64,000 nt of DNA from Peribacillus frigoritolerans (GTDB taxonomy: Bacteria > Bacillota > Bacilli > Bacillales > DSM-1321), in NCBI RefSeq assembly GCF_040250305.1, contig NZ_CP158190.1:2388001-2452000 (forward strand). The letters run 5' to 3'. Numbering within the stretch: position 1 is the stretch's first letter; every line of letters starts with the position of its first letter. The notes under the pieces were generated by a model. It was not told the origin of the DNA. It did not search any database and worked only from the letters and a program-made list of their open reading frames with translations. Of this stretch, positions 36,431 to 44,594 are shown piece by piece. The translations under genes were made by a program, and so were the position numbers.

Positions 36431-37212
36431 TAGGAATCTTTATACTTCTCCAAATAGGTTAAAATAATAAAATCCAAAATGATGCTTAACGGGAAACGGG
36501 AACTCATATCCATTTCACCATAATAGCAATTGATCACGTGTGCCTGGAAAGATAAATCGACTTCTTGTTGTAAGCGATTATTATGTTGACCCGTGATGGA
36601 AATCGTTTTAACGTTGCGTTTCTTTAAAAGTGAGGCGTATTCCAATGTGTAAAGCGTTTCGCCACTATAAGAAACTAAGATAGCTAAATCATCTTCACTT
36701 AAACTATTCGCGACACTTCTCAATTCATCCCAATCTTCACGGGCACTGCTTATTTTCCCGGAGAACATTAGTTTCCTTGATGCATCTACGCAAGGGGGAA
36801 GTGAATTTCCTACACCAAAGAACTCCACATGCTTACTGTCATGTATATATTTGGCTGCTTCACTTATTTTTCCTTCATCTATATAATCAATCGTGCTTTC
36901 TATCTCCTGCTTGACGCGATCGATATGTGTACTTAAGAATCCAGAATGAGAAAAAACAGTATTATGGGGCTCTTTTGTCACTTCTTTTTTTAATGAATAT
37001 TTGAAATCTTGAAAGCCGCGAAACCCTAATTGCTGACATGTTCTACTAATGGTAGCTGTGGATACGAAGAGTTTTTTCGCTAGCTCATCTACATTCATAT
37101 GCACTACAATCTCATGATGATGCAAAATGAACTCTAGCACGCCCATCTCTAATTGGCTCAGCCGTTCGCGGTGCTGAGACAAGCGCTTCAGAAAAACTTG
37201 CATGATACTCAC
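36430..37212 (-). CDS. RpiR-family (MurR/RpiR) transcriptional regulator
   Basis: A 260-residue regulator with an N-terminal HTH_6 domain (about residues 1-77; LAKKLFVSTATISRTCQQLG is the helix-turn-helix) and a C-terminal SIS sugar-phosphate-binding domain (about 110-240, with FFGVGNSLPPC and AILVSYSGETLYTLEYA). RpiR proteins sense phosphosugars. It lies directly upstream of and in the same direction as malX-malY, so control of that pair is probable. Confidence 0.88.
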   Translation of the reverse strand: MSIMQVFLKRLSQHRERLSQLEMGVLEFILHHHEIVVHMNVDELAKKLFVSTATISRTCQQLGFRGFQDFKYSLKKEVTKEPHNTVFSHSGFLSTHIDRVKQEIESTIDYIDEGKISEAAKYIHDSKHVEFFGVGNSLPPCVDASRKLMFSGKISSAREDWDELRSVANSLSEDDLAILVSYSGETLYTLEYASLLKKRNVKTISITGQHNNRLQQEVDLSFQAHVINCYYGEMDMSSRFPLSIILDFIILTYLEKYKDS

Positions 37213-37381
37213 CCTCTTTATTATGAATCAGACCTTGTAGTCTATCATAATCGTAAATTGAGAAAGTAGGAAGTTGAATATTATATTAGTGAGGCCATTT
37301 TAATAAAATTTCCGATGTGAAGTGTCATTATCGTTATTTTGGCTGTTTGCTTTTTATTGTAGTTTTGGGAAACAAAACAAG

Positions 37382-37417
37382 AAAGCGGTGTCTGCCTTAT
37401 TGTGGCGGCACCGCTTT
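37382..37417 (-). terminator. Terminator of sspP
   Basis: AAAGCGGTG (37382-37390) and CACCGCTTT (37409-37417) are perfect inverse repeats, read on the minus strand just after the sspP stop, followed by CTTGTTTTG. Confidence 0.75.
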
Positions 37418-37442
37418 GTTATGGAACGATTATTTAAGCAGC

Positions 37443-37586
37443 TTACATATCATGACTGCTATTATGCTTCTGACGGGAGTGCTGTCTGTTTTTAACCTTA
37501 TGAGAACCGCTTAACGGTGCAGGTTGACCTGGATTATTTCCTTTAGGAGCATTTTTTCGAATATCTTTACCATCGTTTTTGTTCAT
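37443..37586 (-). CDS. sspP: Small acid-soluble spore protein P (SspP/CotL)
   Basis: A 47-residue basic protein on the minus strand: it starts [20 protein letters not shown], has [20 protein letters not shown] in the middle and ends HNSSHDM. This matches SspP of Bacillus, a minor spore-core protein, in length and along its whole sequence. A strong GGAGGG site precedes the ATG at 37586. In B. subtilis it follows sspO next to citB; the same pair is found here, but with an extra + strand gene between them. Confidence 0.93.
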   Translation of the reverse strand: MNKNDGKDIRKNAPKGNNPGQPAPLSGSHKVKNRQHSRQKHNSSHDM

Positions 37587-37702
37587 GTTCGATCCCTCCT
37601 ATCTCTTAAGATAATCAGTCCGTGAAATTTTATTCACATACATATATTTGCAAACCTCGTACATGCTATGGATGGACACTATATTTAAGGAGCTGAACCC
37701 AA

Positions 37703-37966
37703 ATGCAGGATAAACAAGATAAGCGAAGGACTTTCCAGGAAGCCCAGCAAAGTTATCAGCAAGTATTTGATGTATACTCATCCATTGAGAAAAACGCACC
37801 GAATTACGGAACGGAATTGAAACATGTGAAGCAGGAAGTGAACGAGGCCTATCAGCAAATACAATCTGCTTTAGTCACCGCTTCCGAACATCAGAAAGAA
37901 CAATTGAAAAAATTCGAACAGGATATTCAGACAATCGTCAATGAGGTGAATTCTGGGGACTATTGA
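37703..37966 (+). CDS. Small hydrophilic coiled-coil protein of unknown function
   Basis: An 87-residue protein, highly charged and Gln/Glu/Lys-rich, mostly helical with heptad-like spacing (HVKQEVNEAYQQIQSALVTA and QLKKFEQDIQTIVNEV). I do not recognise a named family. The ATG at 37703 has AAGGAGC upstream. It is transcribed opposite to the spore-protein genes on each side and converges with sspO on a 15-bp inverted repeat. The spore-gene setting hints at a sporulation link, but that is inference. Confidence 0.7.
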   Translation: MQDKQDKRRTFQEAQQSYQQVFDVYSSIEKNAPNYGTELKHVKQEVNEAYQQIQSALVTASEHQKEQLKKFEQDIQTIVNEVNSGDY

Positions 37967-38031
37967 GTGACGGATTCTATCGTCATGAGTTTTGCGCGTA
38001 TTACTTTTGCGTTTCCTGATTTTAGAATGGA

Positions 38032-38079
38032 ATAGGCTTTTTGAAAAATGCAGAACATCTGCCATTTCAAAAAGCCTAT
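38032..38079. terminator. Likely bidirectional terminator between the small ORF and sspO
   Basis: ATAGGCTTTTTGAAA (38032-38046) and TTTCAAAAAGCCTAT (38065-38079) are perfect 15-bp inverse repeats between two convergent genes. T-tracts beyond the stem are weak on both sides. Confidence 0.65.
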
Positions 38080-38107
38080 CCTGTTTAAAGCCTAGAAATG
38101 AGGGAAA

Positions 38108-38260
38108 TCATTGGTTTTTCTTTCTTTTTTTATTGTTTTGCCTTTGCATTTCCGATAATGGCGGTTCATTTCCCAATTCATCATTGTATCCAGCTCCATT
38201 ACCTTGCGCTTTTGCAGCATTCATACCCGGTATAACATGATTTGCCTTTTGTTTTGTCAT
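38108..38260 (-). CDS. sspO: Small acid-soluble spore protein O (SspO/CotK)
   Basis: A 50-residue basic protein: [20 protein letters not shown] in the first half and a C-terminal [12 protein letters not shown] tail. It matches Bacillus SspO across its length. Start ATG at 38260 follows GGTGGAGGTG. It is divergent from acnA, as in B. subtilis. Confidence 0.94.
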   Translation of the reverse strand: MTKQKANHVIPGMNAAKAQGNGAGYNDELGNEPPLSEMQRQNNKKRKKNQ

Positions 38261-38427
38261 TTCGACACCTCCACCCATAGAATGCGATAATGTCGAATGA
38301 TTATGTATGAAGTACTAATATGTTTTGCTGGAATAATTTATCAGGCCATAAATAGGGGTATTTTCATTAAAACTCATATCAGCAAGGCCTTCATAAATGC
38401 ACTTTAATATGTGGGGGATTTTTTTCT

Positions 38428-38489
38428 ATAAGGGAAACTTATCAAAAACAATAACTTTCTTGTTATTTACTTATACTCATTTCTATATT
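38428..38489 (+). promoter_or_regulatory. acnA promoter with CcpC-type operator
   Basis: ATAA-GGGAAAC-TTAT (38428-38442) fits the CcpC box ATAA-N7-TTAT exactly. A second dyad, ATAAC-TTTCTT-GTTAT (38451-38466), overlaps a likely -35 (TTGTTA, 38460-38465), and TATATT (38484-38489) is the -10 with 18-base spacing. In B. subtilis CcpC represses citB when citrate is low; the same arrangement is inferred here. Confidence 0.65.
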
Positions 38490-38570
38490 AGTATTAAGTT
38501 GAAGGAAAAGTTAGGGTGGGAGAAGAGAGAGAAAATTCGACAAACTAACTTTTTTACTTATATTTATAGT

Positions 38571-38596
38571 AAACATGGTTTCAGTGAACCAGGTTT
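38571..38596 (+). promoter_or_regulatory. IRE-like hairpin in the acnA leader
   Basis: AAACATGGTT (38571-38580) pairs with AACCAGGTTT (38587-38596) at nine of ten positions, with one A-G mismatch five pairs below the loop. The loop is TCAGTG and so contains CAGUG, the heart of iron-responsive element loops. It lies 50 bases before the acnA start. Structure and any binding by aconitase itself are inference. Confidence 0.4.
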
Positions 38597-38646
38597 TACT
38601 TTTATGTGCAGAATACGTTCTGACAGTTTAATAGGGGGTAATATTC

Positions 38647-41358
38647 ATGACGAAAAATGACGTATACCAAGCGCGTAAGTCCTTTGAAATTGAAGGGAAA
38701 CGCTACAACTACTACAGCCTAGACGCTATTGAAAAAGCAGGGGATGGCAAAGTATCACGCCTTCCATATTCCATTAAAGTATTACTTGAAGCGGTACTTC
38801 GCCAAGTAGACGGAAGAGTAATCACTAAAGAACACGTTGCGAACCTTGCTAAATGGGGAACAAGCGAGCAACAAGATATAGATGTTCCGTTCAAGCCATC
38901 ACGTGTAATCCTACAAGATTTCACTGGTGTTCCAGTTGTTGTTGATTTAGCTTCTTTACGTAATGCTTTCGCAGCACTTGGTGGAGATCCTGACAAAATC
39001 AACCCGGAAATCCCGGTTGACCTTGTAATTGACCACTCTGTACAAGTTGATAAAGCTGGTACGATGGATTCCCTTGATGCCAATATGGATCTTGAATTCG
39101 AACGTAATGCAGAACGTTACCAGTTCCTAAGCTGGGCTCAAAAATCATTCAACAACTATCGTGCTGTTCCACCGGCAACTGGTATCGTTCACCAAGTTAA
39201 CCTAGAGTACCTTGCGAACGTGGTTCACGCTGTTGAAACTCCAAACGGCGACTTCGAAGTATTCCCTGATTCTGTTTTCGGTACAGATTCACATACTACA
39301 ATGATCAACGGTATTGGTGTTCTTGGTTGGGGTGTCGGCGGTATCGAAGCAGAAGCAGGCATGCTTGGACAGCCTTCTTACTTCCCAGTTCCAAAAGTGG
39401 TTGGTGTTAAACTGACTGGTCAACTTCCTAAAGGTACAACAGCTACTGACCTTGCATTGAAAGTAACACAAGTTCTTCGTGCACACGGCGTAGTTGGTAA
39501 ATTCGTTGAGTTCTACGGCCCAGGAGTAGGATACCTTCCACTTGCTGACCGTGCAACAATCGCTAACATGGCTCCTGAATACGGTGCTACAGTTGGTTTC
39601 TTCCCTGTTGATGCAGAAGCGATCGATTACATGCGCTTAACAGGCCGTGATGAAAAACAAATTAAAGTGGTTGAATCATACTGCAAAGAAAATGGTTTGT
39701 TCTACTCTCCTGAAAACGAAGATCCAGCATACAATGATGTTGTGGAAATCGACCTTTCAGCAATTGAACCAAACCTTTCAGGCCCTAAACGCCCGCAAGA
39801 TTTGATTCCACTTTCTCAAATGAAAAAATCTTTCCATGACGCCATCAACGCACCTATGGGCAACCAAGGTTTTGGCATGGACAATTCTGAATTGGATAAA
39901 GAAGTAACTGTTAAATTTGCCGATGGTAAAGAAACGGTAATGAAAACAGGTGCGATTGCAATTGCTGCAATCACAAGCTGTACGAACACTTCTAACCCGT
40001 ACGTAATGCTTGGAGCAGGTCTTATTGCTAAAAAAGCAGTTGAAAAAGGCTTGACTGTTCCGGATTATGTAAAAACATCATTGGCACCAGGTTCTAAAGT
40101 TGTTACTGGTTACCTTCGTGATGCAGGTCTTCAACCATACCTTGATCAATTAGGATTCAACGTAGTTGGTTACGGCTGTACAACATGTATCGGTAACTCA
40201 GGTCCGTTGGCTGACGAAATCGAAGCAGCTGTTGCTGAAGCAGATCTTCTAGTAACTTCAGTACTTTCTGGTAACCGTAACTTTGAAGGTCGTATTCATC
40301 CACTAGTGAAAGCAAACTATCTTGCTTCTCCAACTTTGGTTGTTGCATATGCACTTGCTGGTACTGTGGACTTCGATCTTAACAATGATTCACTTGGTAA
40401 AGACAAAGATGGTAACGATGTATATCTTGCTGATATCTGGCCATCACAAGAAGAAGTTAACGCTGCTGTTAAAGCAACAGTTACACCGGAATTATTCCGT
40501 AAAGAATACGAAACAGTATTCAACGATAACAAACGTTGGAATGAAATCCAAACAAGCAACGAAGCGATTTATGCTTTTGATTCTAAATCAACATACATTC
40601 AAAATCCTCCATTCTTTGAAGGATTATCACCAGAACCGGGTTCAGTTAACCCACTTTCCGGCTTGCGTGTAGTTGGTAAATTCGGTGACTCAGTTACAAC
40701 TGACCACATTTCTCCTGCAGGTGCAATCGGTAAAGATACACCAGCTGGTATCTATCTTCGTGAAAACGGTGTGAAACCGCGTGACTTTAACTCTTACGGT
40801 TCTCGTCGTGGTAACCATGAAGCGATGATGCGCGGAACGTTCGCAAACATCCGTATCCGTAACCAAGTTGCTCCAGGTACAGAAGGTGGATACACAACTT
40901 ACTGGCCAACAGGCGATGTAATGGCTATCTATGATGCTTGTATGAAATACAAAGCAGATGGAACAGGTCTTGCAGTAATCGCTGGTAAAGACTATGGTAT
41001 GGGAAGCTCTCGTGACTGGGCTGCGAAAGGTACTAACCTTCTTGGCATCAAAACAGTCATCGCTGAAAGCTTTGAACGTATTCACCGTTCTAACCTTGCA
41101 TTAATGGGTGTTCTTCCACTTCAATTCAAAGAAGGCGAAAACGCTGAAACGCTTGGATTGACTGGTAAAGAGGCGATCGCAGTTAAAATCGACGAAACAG
41201 TTAAACCGCGTGATATCGTAACAGTTACAGCTACTGATGAAGCTGGAAACGTAAAAGAATTTGATGTACTTGTTCGTTTCGATTCCGAAATCGAAATCGA
41301 CTACTACCGTCACGGTGGTATCCTTCAAATGGTATTACGTAATAAATTAAAAGGCTAA
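38647..41358 (+). CDS. acnA: Aconitate hydratase (aconitase)
   Basis: A 903-residue AcnA/CitB-type aconitase of the TCA cycle. The [4Fe-4S] ligands are C445 (SCTNTSN) and C511/C514 (CTTC). The C-terminal swivel domain starts near residue 680, with [12 protein letters not shown] and [13 protein letters not shown]. Length is normal (about 900). Codon choice is strongly biased (GTA, GGT, CTT, AAC), as in highly expressed genes, unlike its neighbours. In B. subtilis this protein also binds RNA when iron is low. Start ATG 38647 has TAGGGGG. A strong terminator follows. Confidence 0.97.
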   Translation: MTKNDVYQARKSFEIEGKRYNYYSLDAIEKAGDGKVSRLPYSIKVLLEAVLRQVDGRVITKEHVANLAKWGTSEQQDIDVPFKPSRVILQDFTGVPVVVDLASLRNAFAALGGDPDKINPEIPVDLVIDHSVQVDKAGTMDSLDANMDLEFERNAERYQFLSWAQKSFNNYRAVPPATGIVHQVNLEYLANVVHAVETPNGDFEVFPDSVFGTDSHTTMINGIGVLGWGVGGIEAEAGMLGQPSYFPVPKVVGVKLTGQLPKGTTATDLALKVTQVLRAHGVVGKFVEFYGPGVGYLPLADRATIANMAPEYGATVGFFPVDAEAIDYMRLTGRDEKQIKVVESYCKENGLFYSPENEDPAYNDVVEIDLSAIEPNLSGPKRPQDLIPLSQMKKSFHDAINAPMGNQGFGMDNSELDKEVTVKFADGKETVMKTGAIAIAAITSCTNTSNPYVMLGAGLIAKKAVEKGLTVPDYVKTSLAPGSKVVTGYLRDAGLQPYLDQLGFNVVGYGCTTCIGNSGPLADEIEAAVAEADLLVTSVLSGNRNFEGRIHPLVKANYLASPTLVVAYALAGTVDFDLNNDSLGKDKDGNDVYLADIWPSQEEVNAAVKATVTPELFRKEYETVFNDNKRWNEIQTSNEAIYAFDSKSTYIQNPPFFEGLSPEPGSVNPLSGLRVVGKFGDSVTTDHISPAGAIGKDTPAGIYLRENGVKPRDFNSYGSRRGNHEAMMRGTFANIRIRNQVAPGTEGGYTTYWPTGDVMAIYDACMKYKADGTGLAVIAGKDYGMGSSRDWAAKGTNLLGIKTVIAESFERIHRSNLALMGVLPLQFKEGENAETLGLTGKEAIAVKIDETVKPRDIVTVTATDEAGNVKEFDVLVRFDSEIEIDYYRHGGILQMVLRNKLKG

Positions 41359-41372
41359 TTTCAGCTTTTAGG

Positions 41373-41410
41373 AAGCGGTAAACCTACTTATCAGGTTTAC
41401 CGCTTTTTTT
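41373..41410 (+). terminator. Terminator of acnA
   Basis: AAGCGGTAAACCT (41373-41385) and AGGTTTACCGCTT (41393-41405) form a perfect 13-bp stem before a T run. Confidence 0.93.
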
Positions 41411-41564
41411 GTGTCAAGTTTATGAAACAATGTGATATCATGTTATGATTTAAAGGAATTGCACTTTTCCGGAGATCCTTTTATTGTTAAGATGGAATAG
41501 GGAAGTTGTTCTATTTCTGGAAATGGACTAATATTTTTATTGTAATGGGACTAGGGGGACGAGT

Positions 41565-42098
41565 ATGCTTAAAAAAATTATTGCTTCGGTGGCCTTACTA
41601 TCACTTATTACTGTAGCGATCGTGCAGGCGATGGATAATGACTCAAAGGAAAATGACGAAAAAGATGCTTTAGGCGGATTGAAAATAGGAGCTAAAGCAC
41701 CCAATTTCTCCCTGAAAACTTTGGATGGGAAACAAGTTGAATTATCGGATTATAAGGGCAAAAAGGTTATGCTGAATTTTTGGGCAACGTGGTGTCCGCC
41801 TTGCAAGAAGGAAATGCCGGATATGGAGAAATATACACAGCAAGCGGGTGATGATGTCGTCGTACTTGCCGTCAATATTGACCCCGAAAATGATGTACAA
41901 GCATTTGTAGAGGATAATGGAATTACATTTACCATACCGCTGGACAGTCAAAGTGCCAAAAATCCAGTGAATGAGCGCTACAAGATTCTTAGCATACCGA
42001 CAACTTACTTCATCGACAAAGAAGGCATCATCAGGAATAAGGTAATTTCAGCCATGCAATTAAAAGATATGGAACGAAATATAAATAGTATGCAGTAG
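41565..42098 (+). CDS. yneN: Membrane-anchored thiol-disulfide oxidoreductase (YneN/TlpA-like)
   Basis: A 177-residue thioredoxin-like protein. The first 22 residues are hydrophobic (KIIASVALLSLITVAIVQAM) and should anchor it outside the membrane. The AhpC/TSA-Redoxin domain starts with KAPNFSLKTLDGKQVELSDY and the active site is WATWCPPCKKEMPD. It resembles ResA-type extracytoplasmic thiol reductases. It stands after acnA as yneN does in B. subtilis. Target proteins are unknown. Confidence 0.9.
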   Translation: MLKKIIASVALLSLITVAIVQAMDNDSKENDEKDALGGLKIGAKAPNFSLKTLDGKQVELSDYKGKKVMLNFWATWCPPCKKEMPDMEKYTQQAGDDVVVLAVNIDPENDVQAFVEDNGITFTIPLDSQSAKNPVNERYKILSIPTTYFIDKEGIIRNKVISAMQLKDMERNINSMQ

Positions 42099-42099
42099 G

Positions 42100-42117
42100 G
42101 GAACTTTATGAAGTTCC
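42100..42117 (+). terminator. Hairpin after yneN
   Basis: GGAACTT (42100-42106) and AAGTTCC (42111-42117) form a perfect stem around TATG, but no T-tract follows. A related hairpin with a T-tract lies at 42288-42314, beyond the inserted repeat. Confidence 0.5.
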
Positions 42118-42159
42118 ACCAGTATTGAAGGAATTAGCGAAATTCGGTGCCCAAACCCG

Positions 42160-42220
42160 GCTTGGGGCGAGGAGGCTCCCGGACCGCCCGCGGAAAGCGA
42201 GTGCCTGGAGAGGAAATCAA
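42160..42220. repeat. Degenerate copy of the GC-rich dispersed repeat
   Basis: GGCGAGGAGGCTCCCGGACC, CGCCCGCGGAAAGCGAG and GAGAGGAAATCAA line up with the right half of the 21612-21738 element. The left half is missing or unrecognisable. It lies between yneN and the Fur-regulated gene. Confidence 0.7.
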
Positions 42221-42287
42221 TGTCCATTGTACAAACCAAAAAAACTGAAGACAAACTCGATTTTCATCGAGGTTAGTCTTCAGTCTG

Positions 42288-42315
42288 ACGGAGCCTTTAT
42301 GAGGTTCCGTTTTTT
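42288..42315 (+). terminator. Terminator beyond the inserted repeat
   Basis: ACGGAGCC (42288-42295) pairs with GGTTCCGT (42303-42310) with one G-T pair, then TTTTT. It shares TTTATGA-GGTTCC with the hairpin at 42100. Confidence 0.7.
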
Positions 42316-42441
42316 GTATGTTAACAAAGTTGTCAAAATTTAATGGAAAAATCAAAAAAATCAAAAAATATGGTTAATGTTCATGGAAAAAGGGTTAAAG
42401 TATAGAGAGCCGATAATGGAATTTTAAACAGATTAAAAATC

Positions 42442-42456
42442 TGATAATTATGACAA
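42442..42456. promoter_or_regulatory. Fur box
   Basis: TGATAATTATGACAA matches the 7-1-7 Fur consensus TGATAATNATTATCA at most positions. It lies about 85 bases before a gene of the Fur-regulated basic protein type, which supports both calls. Confidence 0.6.
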
Positions 42457-42541
42457 TTAAAGGGATGTAAACCATATAGTCATAATTTTACGTTAATTTG
42501 GCAATACTGAAAATTATATTAAAAATAAGTAGGTGAAAAGC

Positions 42542-42670
42542 ATGAAAAAAAGAAAAAGGACATTTGAAGAATTAATTAAAGAAAACAAAAGGGAATTATT
42601 GATGGACGTTAAGCAAATGGAAAGACTTGAGGAACGTCTTGAAAAAAAACATATGCAAAAGGCCGAATAG
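42542..42670 (+). CDS. Fur-regulated basic protein (FbpA/FbpB-like small protein)
   Basis: A 42-residue highly charged protein: MKKRKRTFEELIKENKREL at the start, then ERLEERLEKKH. It matches the Fur-regulated basic protein family (FbpA/FbpB), small proteins that help the FsrA RNA silence iron-rich enzymes when iron is short. A Fur box lies upstream and a strong terminator follows. Start ATG 42542 follows TAGGTGAAAAG. In B. subtilis this gene is not, to my knowledge, in the citB region; aconitase is a classic FsrA target, so the placement is notable. Confidence 0.75.
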   Translation: MKKRKRTFEELIKENKRELLMDVKQMERLEERLEKKHMQKAE

Positions 42671-42680
42671 GTTTTGCTTA

Positions 42681-42728
42681 AAAAGAGCCAGTACCATGAA
42701 GGTCCCTTCAAGGTGCTGGCTCTTTTTT
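42681..42728 (+). terminator. Terminator after the Fur-regulated gene
   Basis: AAAAGAGCCAG (42681-42691) and CTGGCTCTTTT (42716-42726) form a perfect stem with more T following. Confidence 0.9.
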
Positions 42729-42811
42729 CATGGCTTTTTCAAAAACTGGCATTCATGAATTTCCTCTTTTTTATCCATGATAAGAGAAGGATAAGAGAAG
42801 GAGGCGATAAA

Positions 42812-42955
42812 ATGGGTAATCCAAAAAAAGATTCCAAACACTTTAGACCGAGCCATCTAGGGACACAACCAATAGCTGCAGGTGGGAATAACGGTAAGAA
42901 AATGCAGGACAAATCCGGGAAACATCCTCAGGTCATTCAAACTAAAGGCGAGTAA
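42812..42955 (+). CDS. sspN: Small acid-soluble spore protein N
   Basis: A 47-residue protein: [20 protein letters not shown], then [20 protein letters not shown] and a TKGE end. It matches SspN of Bacillus over its full length. Start ATG 42812 follows AAGGAGGCG; the frame upstream to 42674 lies over a terminator. It precedes tlp, as in the B. subtilis sspN-tlp operon. Confidence 0.94.
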   Translation: MGNPKKDSKHFRPSHLGTQPIAAGGNNGKKMQDKSGKHPQVIQTKGE

Positions 42956-43017
42956 TCAAGGCTTAATAAAGTAATCGTAATAATATTATGTAAATAAAAA
43001 AACATGAGGTGAAATTA

Positions 43018-43263
43018 ATGGGCACAAATAAGCACAATCCGGATAATCGTTTGGATAATGTTGAAAAAATTCAAGATGCTATAGAAAATACGGAAGAAAA
43101 CATAATCGCTGCAAATGAAACGTTATCATTCTCTTCAGGGGAGGAAAAACAGGCAATTCAGGCTAAAAATGAACGAAGAAGAAAGAGCATTGATGGAATG
43201 AAGGAAGAAATGCAAGATGAGCAGGAAGCACGGGAAAGCGGTTATAGTAACGATAATATGTAA
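43018..43263 (+). CDS. tlp: Thioredoxin-like spore protein Tlp
   Basis: An 81-residue acid-soluble spore protein with the family's N-terminal NPDNRLDNVEKIQDAIENT, a middle ANETLSFSSGEEKQAIQAKN and a charged C-terminus. Despite its name it is a minor spore-core protein with no CxxC redox centre. Start ATG 43018 follows GAGGTG with six-base spacing; the GTG at 43009 lies inside that site. Confidence 0.93.
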   Translation: MGTNKHNPDNRLDNVEKIQDAIENTEENIIAANETLSFSSGEEKQAIQAKNERRRKSIDGMKEEMQDEQEARESGYSNDNM

Positions 43264-43420
43264 GCAACTAGGTAAGGGGAGAAAGAGGCGGGAAATCTTT
43301 CTCCTCTTTTATTTAGGTTCATTGAAGGGAAGCAGCCCAGATTAAGACAGCTTAAATGAAATTTGCACAATTGTTATGGTAAAATGTTTATTGCAATAGA
43401 AATGAAAGTGGGGAAACAAA

Positions 43421-43852
43421 ATGTTCATAGCTGAAAACGAAATTGAAGTGCGATATGCAGAGACAGATCAAATGGGTGTTGTTTACCATGCGAATTATCT
43501 TATATGGATGGAACTGGGCAGGACAAAATTGATAAATGATTTAGGATTTTATTATGCTGATATGGAAGCGGATGGCATCCTCTCACCTGTTATGGATATT
43601 CATGCTTCGTATAAAACCCCTGTTAGATATGGTGATAAGGTAAAAGTTAAAACCTGGATTGAAAAATATGACGGCTTGCGGGTCGTTTATGGGTATGAGA
43701 TCGTCAATGGGAAAAATGAAGTGGCGGCTACTGGTCATTCTTCCCACGTTTGCGTTAAAAAGGAGAGCTTCCGCCCGATATCCATTAAACGCATGTATCC
43801 TGAATGGCATGAGGCCTATGAGAAAAATAAAAAGCAGGATGAATTGGTTTAA
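43421..43852 (+). CDS. yneP: Acyl-CoA thioesterase, YbgC/FadM hotdog family
   Basis: A 143-residue hotdog-fold thioesterase with the YbgC signature EVRYAETDQMGVVYHANYL, whose Asp is catalytic, and WMELGRT. It matches B. subtilis YneP in position and length. Natural substrate unknown; relatives cleave short- to medium-chain acyl-CoA. Confidence 0.9.
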   Translation: MFIAENEIEVRYAETDQMGVVYHANYLIWMELGRTKLINDLGFYYADMEADGILSPVMDIHASYKTPVRYGDKVKVKTWIEKYDGLRVVYGYEIVNGKNEVAATGHSSHVCVKKESFRPISIKRMYPEWHEAYEKNKKQDELV

Positions 43853-43876
43853 TTACAATTATTGAGGTGAACAAAA

Positions 43877-44170
43877 ATGGCTTTTGGAATTAAACGGGTA
43901 GATGTAGTAGCCTGGAAGCAGAAAATCGATCAAGGCCAAATAGCTTTTTTAACTCATTATTGGCTGGATGACCGATTTCCCGGTTGCAAGACGGTTACAA
44001 AAGTCGGATGTAAAGATTTACGGCGTTTATCGGAGTGGGGTAAGCAATACGGGCTTAAAAAAGAGTGGATTCATCACAGGAAGGATGGCTATTCACATTT
44101 CGATCTTTTAGGGGAAAAGCAAGCGGAAATTCTTAGGGCGGAAGATATTAAAGAGCGTCTGCTCGATTGA
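43877..44170 (+). CDS. yneQ: Conserved protein YneQ
   Basis: A 97-residue protein with a conserved FLTHYWLDDRFPGCKTVTKVGC and a WGKQYGLKKEWIHHRKDGYS stretch. It matches the YneQ family of Bacillus, of unknown function. Two conserved Cys/His-containing stretches could bind a metal, but that is a guess. Start ATG 43877 follows TTGAGGTGA. Confidence 0.85.
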   Translation: MAFGIKRVDVVAWKQKIDQGQIAFLTHYWLDDRFPGCKTVTKVGCKDLRRLSEWGKQYGLKKEWIHHRKDGYSHFDLLGEKQAEILRAEDIKERLLD

Positions 44171-44181
44171 ACAAGAAAAAA

Positions 44182-44198
44182 CAGCGGTTACACCGCTG
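44182..44198. terminator. Bidirectional terminator between yneQ and yneR
   Basis: CAGCGGT and ACCGCTG around a TAC loop. A-runs and T-rich DNA lie on its two sides, serving both convergent genes. Confidence 0.75.
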
Positions 44199-44206
44199 CT
44201 TTATTG

Positions 44207-44509
44207 TCAAGCGCTCTTTTCATAGTGAAATTCTGGTTCAGTCAGTTTTTCATTAAAAGTAATAAGTAAATCGTGACCATCAAAGTACCATAAATCTTTT
44301 TCTTCTACATAAAAATTAATCTCATTCATAGTTGTTGCGGCTGCAGCAGTTTCAGGTTCTTCCTGCATGATACCTAATGAAAAGCCGCTTTGGACGGTAC
44401 TATGCCCGCCATATCTTACATAAAAGCGTAAATGAGAGCCTTCTTGAAGCCCCAGCTCATCAATATACCACTTAGCTGCTTGATCGGAAATGGTCAGTTT
44501 CATACTCAT
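44207..44509 (-). CDS. yneR: HesB/IscA-like protein YneR
   Basis: A 100-residue HesB-like fold protein (LTISDQAAKWYIDELGL, HLRFYVRYGGHST). It lacks the Cys residues that IscA/SufA use to bind iron-sulfur, as other YneR proteins do, so a carrier role is unlikely. Start ATG at 44509 follows AAGGAGAATG. In B. subtilis it lies in the same place and orientation. Confidence 0.88.
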   Translation of the reverse strand: MSMKLTISDQAAKWYIDELGLQEGSHLRFYVRYGGHSTVQSGFSLGIMQEEPETAAAATTMNEINFYVEEKDLWYFDGHDLLITFNEKLTEPEFHYEKSA

Positions 44510-44594
44510 TCTCCTTCCTAGATGTTCGTTATTTAAGTATAAAGTAATTATGAAGTAGATGCGAATAATGTGCGTTCAAGAAAGGAAATAACCC

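Noticed and set aside
37317..37514. 65-codon + strand frame
   Set aside because: It overlaps the sspP terminator and antisense sspP; sspP is well supported.
38397..38660. 87-codon + strand frame before acnA
   Set aside because: It covers the CcpC box, promoter and leader of acnA and overlaps its start; no family match.
40690..41085. 131-codon minus-strand frame within acnA
   Set aside because: It is a shadow of strong codon bias in acnA, as are several other antisense frames there.
42125..42364. 72- and 76-codon frames over the degenerate repeat
   Set aside because: Both lie over the repeat and hairpins, on opposite strands, with no ribosome binding site.
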